The notes beneath the pieces are model-generated. The model searched no databases. It had not been told where the DNA came from and saw nothing but the letters and a program-made list of their open reading frames with translations. Below, in pieces: positions 1-8,667 of a stretch of DNA of 64,000 nucleotides (positions within the stretch are counted from its first letter, which is position 1; each line of letters opens with the position of its first letter). Both the position numbers and the translations under genes were made by a program. The DNA comes from Gemmatimonadaceae bacterium (GTDB taxonomy: Bacteria; Gemmatimonadota; Gemmatimonadetes; Gemmatimonadales; Gemmatimonadaceae): NCBI GenBank assembly GCA_036003045.1, contig DASYSS010000017.1, positions 1-64,000 on the forward strand. Reading direction: 5' to 3'.

Positions 1-85
1 GACGTCAGCGCTCCTAGGACGTCAGCGATCCTAGGACGTCAGCGCTCCTAGGACGTCAGCGCTCCTAGGACGTCAGCGCTCCTAG
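1..85. repeat. Tandem array of a 17-bp unit, five copies
   Basis: Five head-to-tail copies of GACGTCAGCGCTCCTAG start at the first base of the window. Four are identical and the second carries one C-to-A change. The array may extend to the left. Each unit contains the palindromes GACGTC and AGCGCT, and each junction makes CCTAGG, so the array is almost entirely overlapping 6-bp palindromes. It lies about 40 bp beyond the stop codon of the minus-strand VWA-like gene. There are no spacers, so it is not a CRISPR array. Confidence 0.95.
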
Positions 86-124
86 CAAGCCCTCCCACCA
101 AGTTGGCGCCGTTTCTTCCAAGAC

Positions 125-892
125 CTAACACCGGACCTCCCCCGCATCCGGCACAAACCCCCGATAGTTGTTCGCCGTTAGCGCCGTTCCCGCCGCCGCG
201 AAGTACCGAATCCAAAAATCGCGAATCGTCGCCTCGTGCTGCGTCGTCGACCCGGCGCCGGCGACTAACACGCACACGCCGCGCATGTCGGGAAGTCGGC
301 TCGCGCTGCGCCGAACCTCGATCCAGGCGGGAGACGGAATGCCGCCGGCGCGTTCCATGCGCATTTCGTCCGTCGAATTCTCCATGTCGGACAGCAGGAT
401 CAGCGTCGCCCGCCGACCGTCGGCCACTTTCGCGTAGTCGGCCGCACGTCTGATCGTCGCGAACACGTCGGTGTTGTCGATCCGGCGGACGCGGTTCGGG
501 TCGAACATCGCGCCGACCACCTGATGCGCGACGACCTTGAAATCTTCGAGCCGCCGCTTGTCCGACGCGGTGACGACGCCCGGCCGGCGCAAGCGAGGAA
601 CTGAGTCGATCCACTGATGATCGCCGGTGTCCGCTGTGCCGTACATCTCCAGCAGGACCAGCTCGTCGCCGTTGTGCAGCCGCGTTTCAACCACGTCGTC
701 GAGGAGCCGTCGCGAATCTCTTAGCGCCTCGACCGAGCGACTCTCGGAGAGGTCGATTCCGACGATGAATCGATTGGCGGGGGACGCGGCCGTCTTCGCG
801 CCGGCCGACTCGCTGCAACCGAGTGCGGGCAACGCGAGTCCAACCGAAGCGATTGCGAGTGCCAGCCGCGTCCACATCGTCGCGCCCATCAT
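125..892 (-). CDS. VWA-like domain lipoprotein
   Basis: A 255-residue protein with an N-terminal hydrophobic stretch ending in a lipobox (LPALGC, Cys26), so probably a membrane-anchored lipoprotein. After the Cys comes IVGIDLSES at about residues 43-51, which fits the DxSxS metal-binding (MIDAS) motif at the start of a von Willebrand factor A fold. The strand LILLSDMENS, near residue 170, fits a later VWA beta-strand. Such domains bind proteins through a divalent metal. The start ATG overlaps the stop of the upstream membrane-protein gene (ATGA), so the two are probably translationally coupled and may act together. A second ATG follows directly and a third is at residue 6; both keep the signal peptide. 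The partner is unknown. Confidence 0.72.
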   Translation of the reverse strand: MMGATMWTRLALAIASVGLALPALGCSESAGAKTAASPANRFIVGIDLSESRSVEALRDSRRLLDDVVETRLHNGDELVLLEMYGTADTGDHQWIDSVPRLRRPGVVTASDKRRLEDFKVVAHQVVGAMFDPNRVRRIDNTDVFATIRRAADYAKVADGRRATLILLSDMENSTDEMRMERAGGIPSPAWIEVRRSASRLPDMRGVCVLVAGAGSTTQHEATIRDFWIRYFAAAGTALTANNYRGFVPDAGEVRC

Positions 893-2676
893 ATCGTAGT
901 CGCGTCGCTGGGATTGATCGGAATTCGCGCCACGGCGGCACCGAAATCACGACGGGTCACAGCGAATTCCTCCTTCACCCTCGCGAAGTCCGTCGGCTCC
1001 GGGAAACCGCGCTCCGCTTCGACGATCGGCAGCGACAGGGGCGAATCTCCGGCGAACGCGATAATGCTCGCCGGGTCGATGCCGCGCAGTCGTGCGTTCT
1101 CGCCGCGGAACAACGGAATCACACCCGCCAATCGATCGACCTTGGCGCTCCACTCGGCGAGCGGGCTCGCGGTCATCAGATGCTCGACGCGTGCGATGCT
1201 CGCGCGGGCGCGTGTTTCGGTCGCGCGGCCGGCCTGAACGGCGGCGTGCGCGTCTGTCTGCAACCTTCGCCGATCGGCGCGCAGCTGGATGATCGCCGGA
1301 TGCGCTTCGCCTCCCTCTCCCTCGCTCACTTTCTGGCGATACGTCAGGAATCCCAGGATCGCCGCGCCGAAGACGAGTCCCAAATTGAGGAAGAACAGCG
1401 GCCCGTTGTTGTTCTGGACGGTGGTCGCATAGGCGCGATCGTCGCGATGGATTTCTAGCGTCCGCGTTTTCTCGAGAATCGCCGAGGCGGACCGAGCCAT
1501 CGCGCCCAGGTCTCCCGGCGCGAGCTGCTGTGCTTCGGCCTTGAGCCGTTGCAACTCGAGGCTGTCGGCGCGTACGCGCGACGCGGCCACCGTGGCGATG
1601 CTGCCACGCGACAAATACAGAAACGTCAGCACGGCCGCCACGCCCAACGAACAGACGAGCAGCGCCGCAAGGTGTTGTCGCCGAATGCTGCGAATGGTCG
1701 TCGCGGCGAGCGGCTGGTCCTTGGTCCTGAGCGCGACGAGAACGCGGCCCGATCCTCCCATCGTCTTGCCGAACAAGACCAGAAAGAGCACCGCGATGAG
1801 CGCGACGAAGAGCGCGTCGGCGTGCAGAACGACTTCTTTCATCTGTATCGCCAAACCCGCCCACCAATCGCCGCTCACGGCATCCTGCGCCGCGTCTTCC
1901 GCGGCTTTGGCGAGGGCCGGCTTCATCGGAAGCAGCAGGCGAAACACCGGAAAGTTCGCGAAGAACTCGACGGTTGTGAGCGCGATCGCAAAGAACCAGA
2001 AAAAGACCCAACTCGGGATTATGGGTTCGAATCCGACCCGCGCCGCGACCTCCTTTGCTTCGGTCCGCAGCTCGTGAATTCTGCGATCGGTGCCGGCGAT
2101 CTCCGACTCGAGTCGCTCGATGCGCGTCGTCGACCCGCGCAGCTCGACGAGCCTGTCGCCGATCGCCTCGGCTTCGCGCGCGATCCGGTCGCGCATCGTC
2201 ACGCGAACGTGATCGGTCCACTGACGAAACGTCTCGGTGCACCGGCCCGCGAGGAACTGTTCGACCTCGAGCGGAGCCGTTCGAGGGACGTCGTGCCGAG
2301 GCAGTCCCTTGTGGGCCCAGTCGGCGGCGAGCGAACGCGCGTCACCTTCGAGGGCTGTCACTTCCCGATCGAACCAAGCGTTCGTCGCTTTCGTGATCTC
2401 TTGAATGCCGCCAACCGCGGCGTTGGCGTGCGCGCCCGCGGGCTTGCTCCACGGCCACAGCCGCTTGATCGCGTCCCGCAGCCCACTCAGCCGCGAACCG
2501 GTCTTGCGGACCTGGAAGTCGACGGGCGCTGCGTCAGTGAATGAGCCGAGCGGAACCTCGAGCTCGACTTTCCTCGTCGCGCCTGTCGGGGTCGTTCGAC
2601 CAAGTGACTCGGCCGCTGCGTCACGCAGTCGAGCATGGTCGATCTCACGCCGGGGGCCGCCGTTGGTCGTCTCCAT
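889..2676 (-). CDS. Hypothetical four-TM membrane protein with coiled coil
   Basis: I do not recognise a family. From the chosen ATG the product is 595 residues. The first 220 residues are hydrophilic, with a charged heptad-like segment at about 180-215. Hydrophobic segments follow near 223-241, 288-302, 336-355 and about 430-450; between the last two is a second charged helix-rich stretch that could lie in the periplasm. The frame is open to an ATG at 2772, but the N-terminus beginning METTNGG is preceded by a GGTGG-like ribosome site and looks like the real start. The 3' end overlaps the VWA-like lipoprotein start by 4 bp, which suggests a two-protein envelope complex. The function is not inferable. 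Confidence 0.6.
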   Translation of the reverse strand: METTNGGPRREIDHARLRDAAAESLGRTTPTGATRKVELEVPLGSFTDAAPVDFQVRKTGSRLSGLRDAIKRLWPWSKPAGAHANAAVGGIQEITKATNAWFDREVTALEGDARSLAADWAHKGLPRHDVPRTAPLEVEQFLAGRCTETFRQWTDHVRVTMRDRIAREAEAIGDRLVELRGSTTRIERLESEIAGTDRRIHELRTEAKEVAARVGFEPIIPSWVFFWFFAIALTTVEFFANFPVFRLLLPMKPALAKAAEDAAQDAVSGDWWAGLAIQMKEVVLHADALFVALIAVLFLVLFGKTMGGSGRVLVALRTKDQPLAATTIRSIRRQHLAALLVCSLGVAAVLTFLYLSRGSIATVAASRVRADSLELQRLKAEAQQLAPGDLGAMARSASAILEKTRTLEIHRDDRAYATTVQNNNGPLFFLNLGLVFGAAILGFLTYRQKVSEGEGGEAHPAIIQLRADRRRLQTDAHAAVQAGRATETRARASIARVEHLMTASPLAEWSAKVDRLAGVIPLFRGENARLRGIDPASIIAFAGDSPLSLPIVEAERGFPEPTDFARVKEEFAVTRRDFGAAVARIPINPSDATTI

Positions 2677-2836
2677 CGTATTCGCCCGTCCACCGCTGAA
2701 TACACATGACGGCGCCGTCGCCGTGTTTGTTTCGGTGCCGCCGAGGCTGAAATGCGACACTTTCCGGGCCATCGACGGCGGGAGCCGTCGAGCCTAGTCG
2801 GCGAGGGACGAACGAGTGTGCGGTCGAGCGCGGCTC

Positions 2837-3997
2837 CTATTCTCGCCGCGTCTCCGTTTCGCCGCGTCTCAGCATCGAGTCGTAGCGGCTGTACGCGTAG
2901 CCAACGGCGTCGGTTGTGCCGGCTTCTCCGGCGACGGACGCCGCACGGGCCAATACCCGCGCCATCCTCTCCGCGGGATGCATATAAGAATCGAAATACG
3001 ATCGGCCGTTCAACTGGATCGCGAACAGCGAATCCGGATTGTCGAGCAGCCGATGGCAGGCTTCCACGCACGCTTCGGGCGTCGATACGTGAACGAGATG
3101 AAAGCCATCTTCCAAAGGCTCGGGAAGGATGTGCGTGAGCGGCTCGCCGACGACGGCGCATCCGGCGGCCATCGACTCGGGCAGCTTCCACGCGGTCGAG
3201 CCATGCAGGCCGCGCGTGTAGATCGAGATCGCGCTATTGCGGAGATCCTTGAGATACGCGCGTCGACTACCGCCCGACCGATCGATCAGCTCCGGACACA
3301 TTCGCTGCGCAACGGACGTCGGTAGAAAACCGCCGGTGAACCTTGAGCCCAAGCCATTCTTGAGCCGGCTGATCCATCGGATCCGTTCGTTGTTGACAGC
3401 TTCCGCCGTGTCTTCGCCGCGGACTTCGGTGTCGTCCCAGAGGCGACTGCGCAGCAGGACGCCGTGGGCCCGTTTCCTCGTCGGAGCGGCGATGAGAGAA
3501 GTGTAACCCGGATACTCGATCCGCTCGCGTACGACGCTGATCGCGCGCAGCTGGCCAAGTCCCTGTCGCTTGATCCACGCGCCGAAGATCAGGCGCTTGC
3601 AGGCAGCCGTCGCGACGTTGAACATCGCGCCGAAGGGCACGATACGGTCCGCGGGTGCGCCGGCGCGAATCACTTCGTCGGCTACGTAACTGCGCTTGAA
3701 GTACAAGCCTGCTCGTTCGAGCCCGATCGGAAAAAAGAGGTCGGCGCGATCGTGCGTATCGATAAAAACCCGCATACTTCGGCCCGACGACCAAGTTATG
3801 TCCAACTCGACGTACGGGCGCGACCGCTCACCGGCCAGCAGGCTTGCGTAGTCGATGTCTCGAACGTCCAGCGAGATGCGGCCCTGCTTCGACAACGACA
3901 GCGTCCCGCTGAACGCGTAGCTGTTGAAGTACATCGACTGCTGTGCGTCGACGAACAGCGTGACACGAGGCACCGAGGTCGCGCGAGAGTCAGGCAT
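2837..3997 (-). CDS. Glycosyltransferase-like protein (GT1/GT4 or CgeB-like C-terminus)
   Basis: A 386-residue protein without a signal peptide, probably cytoplasmic. The C-terminal third looks like the donor-binding half of a GT-B glycosyltransferase: KLPESMAAGCAVVGE, then an acidic segment (LPEPLEDGFHLV), then a region like the usual 'gly-rich turn, E, gap, L' layout that ends in a helix with LLDNPDSL. CgeB/spore-maturation-type and group-1 transferases share this pattern. The N-terminal half (SKQGRISLDVRDIDYASLL) is less typical. It starts 24 bp after the stop of the beta-helix lipoprotein gene, so the two may be cotranscribed. The substrate is unknown, and the family call rests on motif resemblance only. 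Confidence 0.55.
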   Translation of the reverse strand: MPDSRATSVPRVTLFVDAQQSMYFNSYAFSGTLSLSKQGRISLDVRDIDYASLLAGERSRPYVELDITWSSGRSMRVFIDTHDRADLFFPIGLERAGLYFKRSYVADEVIRAGAPADRIVPFGAMFNVATAACKRLIFGAWIKRQGLGQLRAISVVRERIEYPGYTSLIAAPTRKRAHGVLLRSRLWDDTEVRGEDTAEAVNNERIRWISRLKNGLGSRFTGGFLPTSVAQRMCPELIDRSGGSRRAYLKDLRNSAISIYTRGLHGSTAWKLPESMAAGCAVVGEPLTHILPEPLEDGFHLVHVSTPEACVEACHRLLDNPDSLFAIQLNGRSYFDSYMHPAERMARVLARAASVAGEAGTTDAVGYAYSRYDSMLRRGETETRRE

Positions 3998-4021
3998 GCT
4001 GGAGGCTACCCATCCGACGAC

Positions 4022-6052
4022 CTACGGCGCGTTTGTGGATCCGAGCGCGTTGTTCGTGAACACGTTCCCCGCCGACGCCAATGGATTGGGAGTAACGATT
4101 CCCTGTAGCTCGACGTACAGCCCCCATCCTGCGCCGTCATGGATAGTCGAGTTGGTGACTTTGACCGCTCCGCCGGCCGTGATCTCTACGTTAGCCGGCC
4201 GAGTTCCGCAACCCGCTCCGCCATCCGCGACTTCGGCGAACGTCAGCTCGCTGGTTCCATTCGACGTCGAGAAGACGAGACCGCACCAGAATCCTGGAGT
4301 CGTCTGCTCACCCAAGAACCGGATGCGAGAGGCGGACGTCCCGATCGCGGTGAGACTGCCGTTCGTAATCGTGATGTTGCCGCCCGCCCGCACGATGACC
4401 GTGGTCCCCGGCACGAGCGTGAGACCGGCGGCGATGGTCGTCTGGCCGCTGAAGCGAATCGGGACTGATGTGATGCGCCATGTCTGAACACTCGACACGC
4501 CCCACGCGGTCGCGTCGAGATACGCAACGCCGTTGCCGGCGGCGTACTCCGACGCCACATCGAGGGAACCGACGAGTTGGTCGGTCACGCGGACGCCGAC
4601 GTCCACGTTGTTGCGGAACGAGTTGCTCGAGAACAACGGCAGCGTCGCCGTGCCGGCGGCGTATAAGCCTACGCCCGCGCTCTGCTCGACGATAGCGTTG
4701 TCGAGCTGCAGCTGGCCGCCGCTCACCACCGCGATGTCGGCCGCGTTCGCGCCGCCACCACCGCCGGCGTACGACACGTTCGCGTAGCTCAGCCGGTTGG
4801 CGGCGTTGGTCTGAATGGTCAACCCGCGCCAATAGCCGCGTTGTTGTTTTTCGGGTGTGAACTGGATTCGGTTCGTCGATGTTCCGATCCCGATCAGGCT
4901 TCCCGTCGTAACGGTCAGCCCCGCATCGGCGCCGAACTGAACTGTGACGCCCGCCGCGATGACGAGATCCGCCGAAACAGTGGTCTGTCCGCTAAGGTGA
5001 ATCGGAGTCGACGTCACCTGCCAAAGCTGAGAGCTCGAGACTCCAACGGCGTAAGCGTCGATGTACGACACTCCATTTCCGCTGGCGAAGCTCGACGCAT
5101 TGTCGAGAACCCCGACGAGGCGATCCGGCAGCTTGATTCCAGCCTTGGCGTTGTTGCGCATCGTATCCAATGCGAACGTGGCGACGGTTGCGATGTCATC
5201 CAGGAAAAGGCCGACGCCGGCGCTCTGCTCGAGAAGAGTATGCGAGATCTTGAGCTGCGCCCCGCCAAGGACCGCCACATTCGCCGCGCTCGCCGTGCCG
5301 TCGCCGCCGGCGTACGAGACGTCGACGTAGCTCAACTCGTTCGCTGCGTTGGGCGTCAGGACGGTGATACCTCTCCAATAGCCCCGCGTGCTCTGGTCGC
5401 CCGTGAAGCGAATCCGTGCGGAGGGCGTACCGAATGCGCCGATGCTTCCCGTCGTGACCGTGAGAGCCGCGTTCGCCCCGAACGAGATGATCGTTCCCGG
5501 CTGAATCGTCAGCGTGCCGGTGACGTTGATGGAACTCGTGATATGGTATGCGACGCAGCCGCCGTTGCCCGTCCAATTCGTCGTGATGCTGATGTCCTGC
5601 GTGACTGCTATCGCCGCCGGGCAGCTCGCCGGCGTCGTCAGGCTAGCGGTGTTGGAATACGCACTGGTCCCCGCACTCCCCACCGCGCGAACTCTGTAGT
5701 TGTACGTCGTACTCGGCGCCAACGACGTGTCGCTGTATGTCGTGGCACCGGCGGCGGTTGTGGCAATGAGATTGAATGACCCGCTGGCCCCATTGGCCCG
5801 CTCGACTTGGAATCCGGTCTCGTTCGAAGAATTCCGTGTCCAGGTGAGCGTGATCGACGAGGCCGACGTCGACGCGGCCGCGAGGCCGGTTGGCGCCGCG
5901 GGGACTGTCGGTGGTGGTGGTGTCGTTGTCGTGTCGGGCGGGGTCGTGGTCTTGACTCCGCCATCGGAGCTTCCACCGCAGGCCGCGAGGTACAGAATCG
6001 ACAGCAGCCCGGTCGCGGTGCGGCTGAGTGAGTGAGTTGGGATAAGGCGCAT
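4022..6052 (-). CDS. Lipoprotein with FN3 domain and three beta-helix repeats
   Basis: A 676-residue surface lipoprotein. The signal peptide ends with lipobox LAAC followed by GGSSDGG, then a Thr/Pro-rich linker (about residues 33-52). A fibronectin type III domain follows (about 53-140; ITLTWTRNSSNETGFQVERA and TTYNYRVRAV are diagnostic). The rest is three imperfect repeats of about 165 residues, each with a GYWRG or GFWCG turn, SYAGG or a similar turn, EQSAGVGL and RNN, the pattern of right-handed parallel beta-helices. Proteins of this type usually bind or cleave polysaccharide or act as surface adhesins. No catalytic residues are evident. The glycosyltransferase-like gene follows 24 bp later. 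Confidence 0.8.
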   Translation of the reverse strand: MRLIPTHSLSRTATGLLSILYLAACGGSSDGGVKTTTPPDTTTTPPPPTVPAAPTGLAAASTSASSITLTWTRNSSNETGFQVERANGASGSFNLIATTAAGATTYSDTSLAPSTTYNYRVRAVGSAGTSAYSNTASLTTPASCPAAIAVTQDISITTNWTGNGGCVAYHITSSINVTGTLTIQPGTIISFGANAALTVTTGSIGAFGTPSARIRFTGDQSTRGYWRGITVLTPNAANELSYVDVSYAGGDGTASAANVAVLGGAQLKISHTLLEQSAGVGLFLDDIATVATFALDTMRNNAKAGIKLPDRLVGVLDNASSFASGNGVSYIDAYAVGVSSSQLWQVTSTPIHLSGQTTVSADLVIAAGVTVQFGADAGLTVTTGSLIGIGTSTNRIQFTPEKQQRGYWRGLTIQTNAANRLSYANVSYAGGGGGANAADIAVVSGGQLQLDNAIVEQSAGVGLYAAGTATLPLFSSNSFRNNVDVGVRVTDQLVGSLDVASEYAAGNGVAYLDATAWGVSSVQTWRITSVPIRFSGQTTIAAGLTLVPGTTVIVRAGGNITITNGSLTAIGTSASRIRFLGEQTTPGFWCGLVFSTSNGTSELTFAEVADGGAGCGTRPANVEITAGGAVKVTNSTIHDGAGWGLYVELQGIVTPNPLASAGNVFTNNALGSTNAP

Positions 6053-6297
6053 GGTCGTTCTCGGGCAGTCAGTGGGGACGCGTCAACGCCCTAGTAGGAC
6101 GCGTAACCGCCCGCCGGAGTCATCCTTAGGTGCTCCGCCCACCGCCGCTGAGGCTGTCTACAATTGTGCGTCCGACTTGTCGTCGAGAGCGGACGGATCC
6201 GACGACTAGTTCAACGCGCGCCGGTCGCTAAGGCGTTGGTCGGCAACCGGTTCTCCCTCAGACCACGGATGGCGCCCTCTATGCCTCGGCCGAGGGC

Positions 6298-6915
6298 ATG
6301 TTCCCGCCCGCGCGCTCGTACCCGCTCGGCGCGATCGCCGTCGCTTCATTGATCCCGCTGTCCGCGTGTACTCCGGCAAGCCTCGGCATCACGCCCGAAT
6401 CCGTCCTCGGGGCAATCATCTCGACCCTTCCCGCCGAGATCCCGACGTCCGATGGACGATCGTCTCCCTCACCGTCCCCGTCCCCCTCGTCACGCGGCAA
6501 GCGCCGCATCCCTGACTCGCCGCCTCCATCCGCCGAGGCGGCGCGTGTGCTACGCACGGCGAGCGACTACGTCGGCACGCGGTACACGTGGGGAGGGAAT
6601 ACCCCGGGTGAAGGATTCGACTGCTCGGGGTTCACGAAATACGTATTCGCGAAGTACCACATCACGCTGCCGAGGACGTCGCGCGAACAGGCGCACGCGG
6701 GGCGTGCGATTCCGGCCGACTTCAGCGCGCTGCGTCCCGGTGACCTCATGATGTTCGCCGAGCCGGGTGGGGCGATCTCACACGTGGCGATCTACGTGGG
6801 AGACGGGCGGATCATTCACTCGTCGACCTCGGGGCACGGTGTGGCGTACACCGACCTGAACGCTGGTGGGGACTGGTTCTACAGCTACTTTGTCGTTGCG
6901 CGACGGGTGTTGTGA
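6298..6915 (+). CDS. NlpC/P60 family peptidase lipoprotein
   Basis: A 205-residue lipoprotein (lipobox LSAC, Cys24) with a Ser/Pro-rich linker at about 55-80 and an NlpC/P60 domain at 84-205. The catalytic Cys is in FDCSGF (Cys109), the His in SHVAIYVGDG (His162), and the third polar residue is probably His174 or His180. The motif YTWGGNTPGEGFDCSG is typical of this cell-wall endopeptidase family, which cuts D-Glu to diamino-acid bonds in peptidoglycan stem peptides. It is likely anchored to the inner or outer membrane facing the periplasm. It is divergent from the beta-helix lipoprotein across a 245-bp spacer in which I see no clear operator. Confidence 0.9.
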   Translation: MFPPARSYPLGAIAVASLIPLSACTPASLGITPESVLGAIISTLPAEIPTSDGRSSPSPSPSPSSRGKRRIPDSPPPSAEAARVLRTASDYVGTRYTWGGNTPGEGFDCSGFTKYVFAKYHITLPRTSREQAHAGRAIPADFSALRPGDLMMFAEPGGAISHVAIYVGDGRIIHSSTSGHGVAYTDLNAGGDWFYSYFVVARRVL

Positions 6916-7030
6916 CTTAGGGCCGTGGCTTAAACGGGACCTCCGCGCGCGGCGAACACTTTGGGCGTCGGGGGCGGGTGGCAGCGACAGAATAGAGCGC
7001 CGCTGAGATGTCGAGGACTTCGATCGAGCC

Positions 7031-7062
7031 GAGACAACCGCGGCGGATGCCGCGGTTGTCTC
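7031..7062. terminator. Hairpin between convergent genes
   Basis: A perfect 14-bp inverted repeat (7031-7044 and 7049-7062) with a GGAT loop lies 8 bp past the stop of the minus-strand BIG2 lipoprotein and 116 bp past the plus-strand NlpC gene. No U-run follows directly on either strand; on the plus strand a run of six T begins about 17 nt downstream. Its place between convergent genes suggests termination or 3'-end protection for both. Confidence 0.6.
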
Positions 7063-7070
7063 GTTTACGG

Positions 7071-7286
7071 CTAGTGTCCTTTTTTGCGGGAACCGCTTCC
7101 GCCGGCGCGTCCGGCGTTCGGCGACGGCTGGCGTTGGCGCTCGCGTGCCTCGATCTCGGCGTCGGTTACGAACTGATCGGTCGGCTCGCGGAACTCGCTC
7201 TGATCCCGATCGCGATCTTGAGTCGAGCGACCATTCTTCGCCTTCGACTTCGTCGTCCGGCTCTGCTTTCGTTGAGATTTCGCCAT
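7071..7286 (-). CDS. Possible nested 71-residue basic protein
   Basis: Within the 3' end of the BIG2 lipoprotein gene, in the same frame, an ATG is preceded by GAGGAGG at a 5-nt spacing, the ideal distance for translation initiation. The 71-residue product would be hydrophilic and strongly charged (MAKSQRKQSRTTKSKAKNGR at its start, SRKKGH at its end), quite unlike the lipoprotein part. The ribosome-site bases are translated as PEEAP in the long product. Either the lipoprotein has lost its stop codon and fused with the next gene, or both products are made. I do not recognise the small protein. Confidence 0.45.
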   Translation of the reverse strand: MAKSQRKQSRTTKSKAKNGRSTQDRDRDQSEFREPTDQFVTDAEIEARERQRQPSPNAGRAGGSGSRKKGH

Positions 7287-8387
7287 TGGAGCCTCCTCGG
7301 GTGAAATCGCAGGCGACGCACCGAACGTGCCGGAAATGCGTGTTGCTACCTCGAATGCCTGTGCCCCTGCCCCGATTCTGATCGTCCAGACAACTCTCAC
7401 TTCGACGATCTCCCCAGCGTGCACCGCCTTCGTGACGGTGCCGTTTCCATAGGTGAGCAGCTCCGATTCGTCGGGTTTGTCGAGCTCGAGGAATGGTGCC
7501 ACGCCTCCGTCACCGGCCGCATTTACGGTGAGCGTGCCGTCGGATCCCGCGACGACATGGAACGAACGGCATAGCGTGTTGGGGATGAGTGCTGGAGCCG
7601 TGTCCAACTCTTGGTACACCGGATCCCCAGGCGAAATCGTCACGGACAGCGAATCGCCCGCCGCGATCTGCTTCATTGTGTGGAGATGCGCGGCCTGCGT
7701 GAACGATGTCGCCGTACCGATGACGAACTGTCGATCCGTCTCGTAGTTCGGTGAATGGGTGATGACATAGGCGTAGGCGTGATTGGCCCCGACGAATCCG
7801 TCCATCGCTTCGGGGTCCGCCGTAAACCCTCCGACGAATGAACCGGCGGAGTTGGTCGCACCGAGAACGAAGCCGCCGTACGGGATGTTGCACGTCACAC
7901 ATCCCGCCGGCCGCGCGCCGTAGTAGATCTGCTGCACGGTCGCTCCCGGGACCGGACTCCCGCTGTCGTTAGTCGTGACGACGGCCAACTGAAACGCGGT
8001 CAAGTTGAGCGCGACCACCTGCACCGGCCGCGAATCTGACTTTCCGTCGCTCGTCGCGGAAATCGTCGCGTCGCCGACCGCCATGGCGGTGACCATCCCT
8101 GTATTGGACACGGTCGCCACGTTCGGCGCGTTGCTCGTCCACACAACCGGGTGCCCGGCCAGCACCGCACCGGTCGAATCGTGAACGGTCGCGGTCAGAC
8201 CAAACTGCTCGTGCACGTCGAGCTTGATCTTGCCGGTGAAACCGTTCGGCTGATCGATCGAGACGTTTGCGGCGGTTGGGCCCGGTGGGGGCGGAGGCAG
8301 CGTCGAGCTAATCGTGCCATCGCCGCCGCAGGCCGCGAGACAAGACAACGTCAGTCCCAAGGAAACCATTCGTGCGGTGGGAATCAT
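7071..8387 (-). CDS. BIG2 Ig-like domain lipoprotein with basic C-terminal tail
   Basis: A 438-residue lipoprotein from the ATG giving MIPTARMVSLG; the longer open frame upstream lies inside the inverted repeat and is not credible. The lipobox is CLAAC (Cys20). A bacterial Ig-like group 2 domain spans about residues 40-125 (VVWTSNAPNVATVSNTGMV). The middle region (about 130-360) is beta-rich, with Cys residues in a CVTCNIPYGGF segment, and is not recognised. The last 71 residues change character sharply: they are rich in Lys, Arg, Gln and Ser and begin MAKSQRKQSR, where a strong internal ribosome site occurs (see the nested entry). The main domain is probably extracellular; the tail looks like a separate gene joined in frame. 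Confidence 0.72.
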   Translation of the reverse strand: MIPTARMVSLGLTLSCLAACGGDGTISSTLPPPPPGPTAANVSIDQPNGFTGKIKLDVHEQFGLTATVHDSTGAVLAGHPVVWTSNAPNVATVSNTGMVTAMAVGDATISATSDGKSDSRPVQVVALNLTAFQLAVVTTNDSGSPVPGATVQQIYYGARPAGCVTCNIPYGGFVLGATNSAGSFVGGFTADPEAMDGFVGANHAYAYVITHSPNYETDRQFVIGTATSFTQAAHLHTMKQIAAGDSLSVTISPGDPVYQELDTAPALIPNTLCRSFHVVAGSDGTLTVNAAGDGGVAPFLELDKPDESELLTYGNGTVTKAVHAGEIVEVRVVWTIRIGAGAQAFEVATRISGTFGASPAISPEEAPMAKSQRKQSRTTKSKAKNGRSTQDRDRDQSEFREPTDQFVTDAEIEARERQRQPSPNAGRAGGSGSRKKGH

Positions 8388-8456
8388 CGCAGTAGGGGTG
8401 CGTTTCCTTGGAAACGAAAAAAGGGATGTAAAGTTGACACTGAGAAAGGGCAGACG

Positions 8457-8658
8457 GCGCAGATGACGACGGCGCGACGGCCAAACGGCGCAACTCCCCA
8501 ACGGCGCAACTCCCCAACGGCGCGAAGTGCGCAGAAGCCGAACCGCGCAGGGGGGCGCGACCAGCCGCGTCGTTTGGCAGTCGCGCCCTTCGCGCCGCTC
8601 GGGAGTTGCGCTCCTCGGGATTTGCGCCGTTCGGCGGTCGCGCCGTCGTCATCTGCGC
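8457..8658. repeat. Long imperfect inverted repeat (about 78-bp arms)
   Basis: The arms 8457-8534 and 8581-8658 are about 85 % identical in inverted orientation; the outer 22 bp match perfectly. The loop is about 46 nt. The left arm contains two direct copies of CGGCGCAACTCCCCAA. The element fills most of the 280-bp gap between the RND/OMF gene, whose stop is 10 bp away, and the BIG2 lipoprotein. There is no coding sequence in it. It could be a MITE-like element, a transcription terminator, or an mRNA-stabilising structure. Confidence 0.85.
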
Positions 8659-8667
8659 AGTTAGCAG

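Noticed and set aside
1-85. CRISPR array
   Set aside because: Units abut without spacers and no cas gene is in the window.
8401-8416. CGTTTCCTTGGAAACG as a terminator
   Set aside because: The 7-bp stem is followed on the plus strand by A, not T, and lies just before the BIG2 lipoprotein start on the minus strand, where it could at most be an operator.
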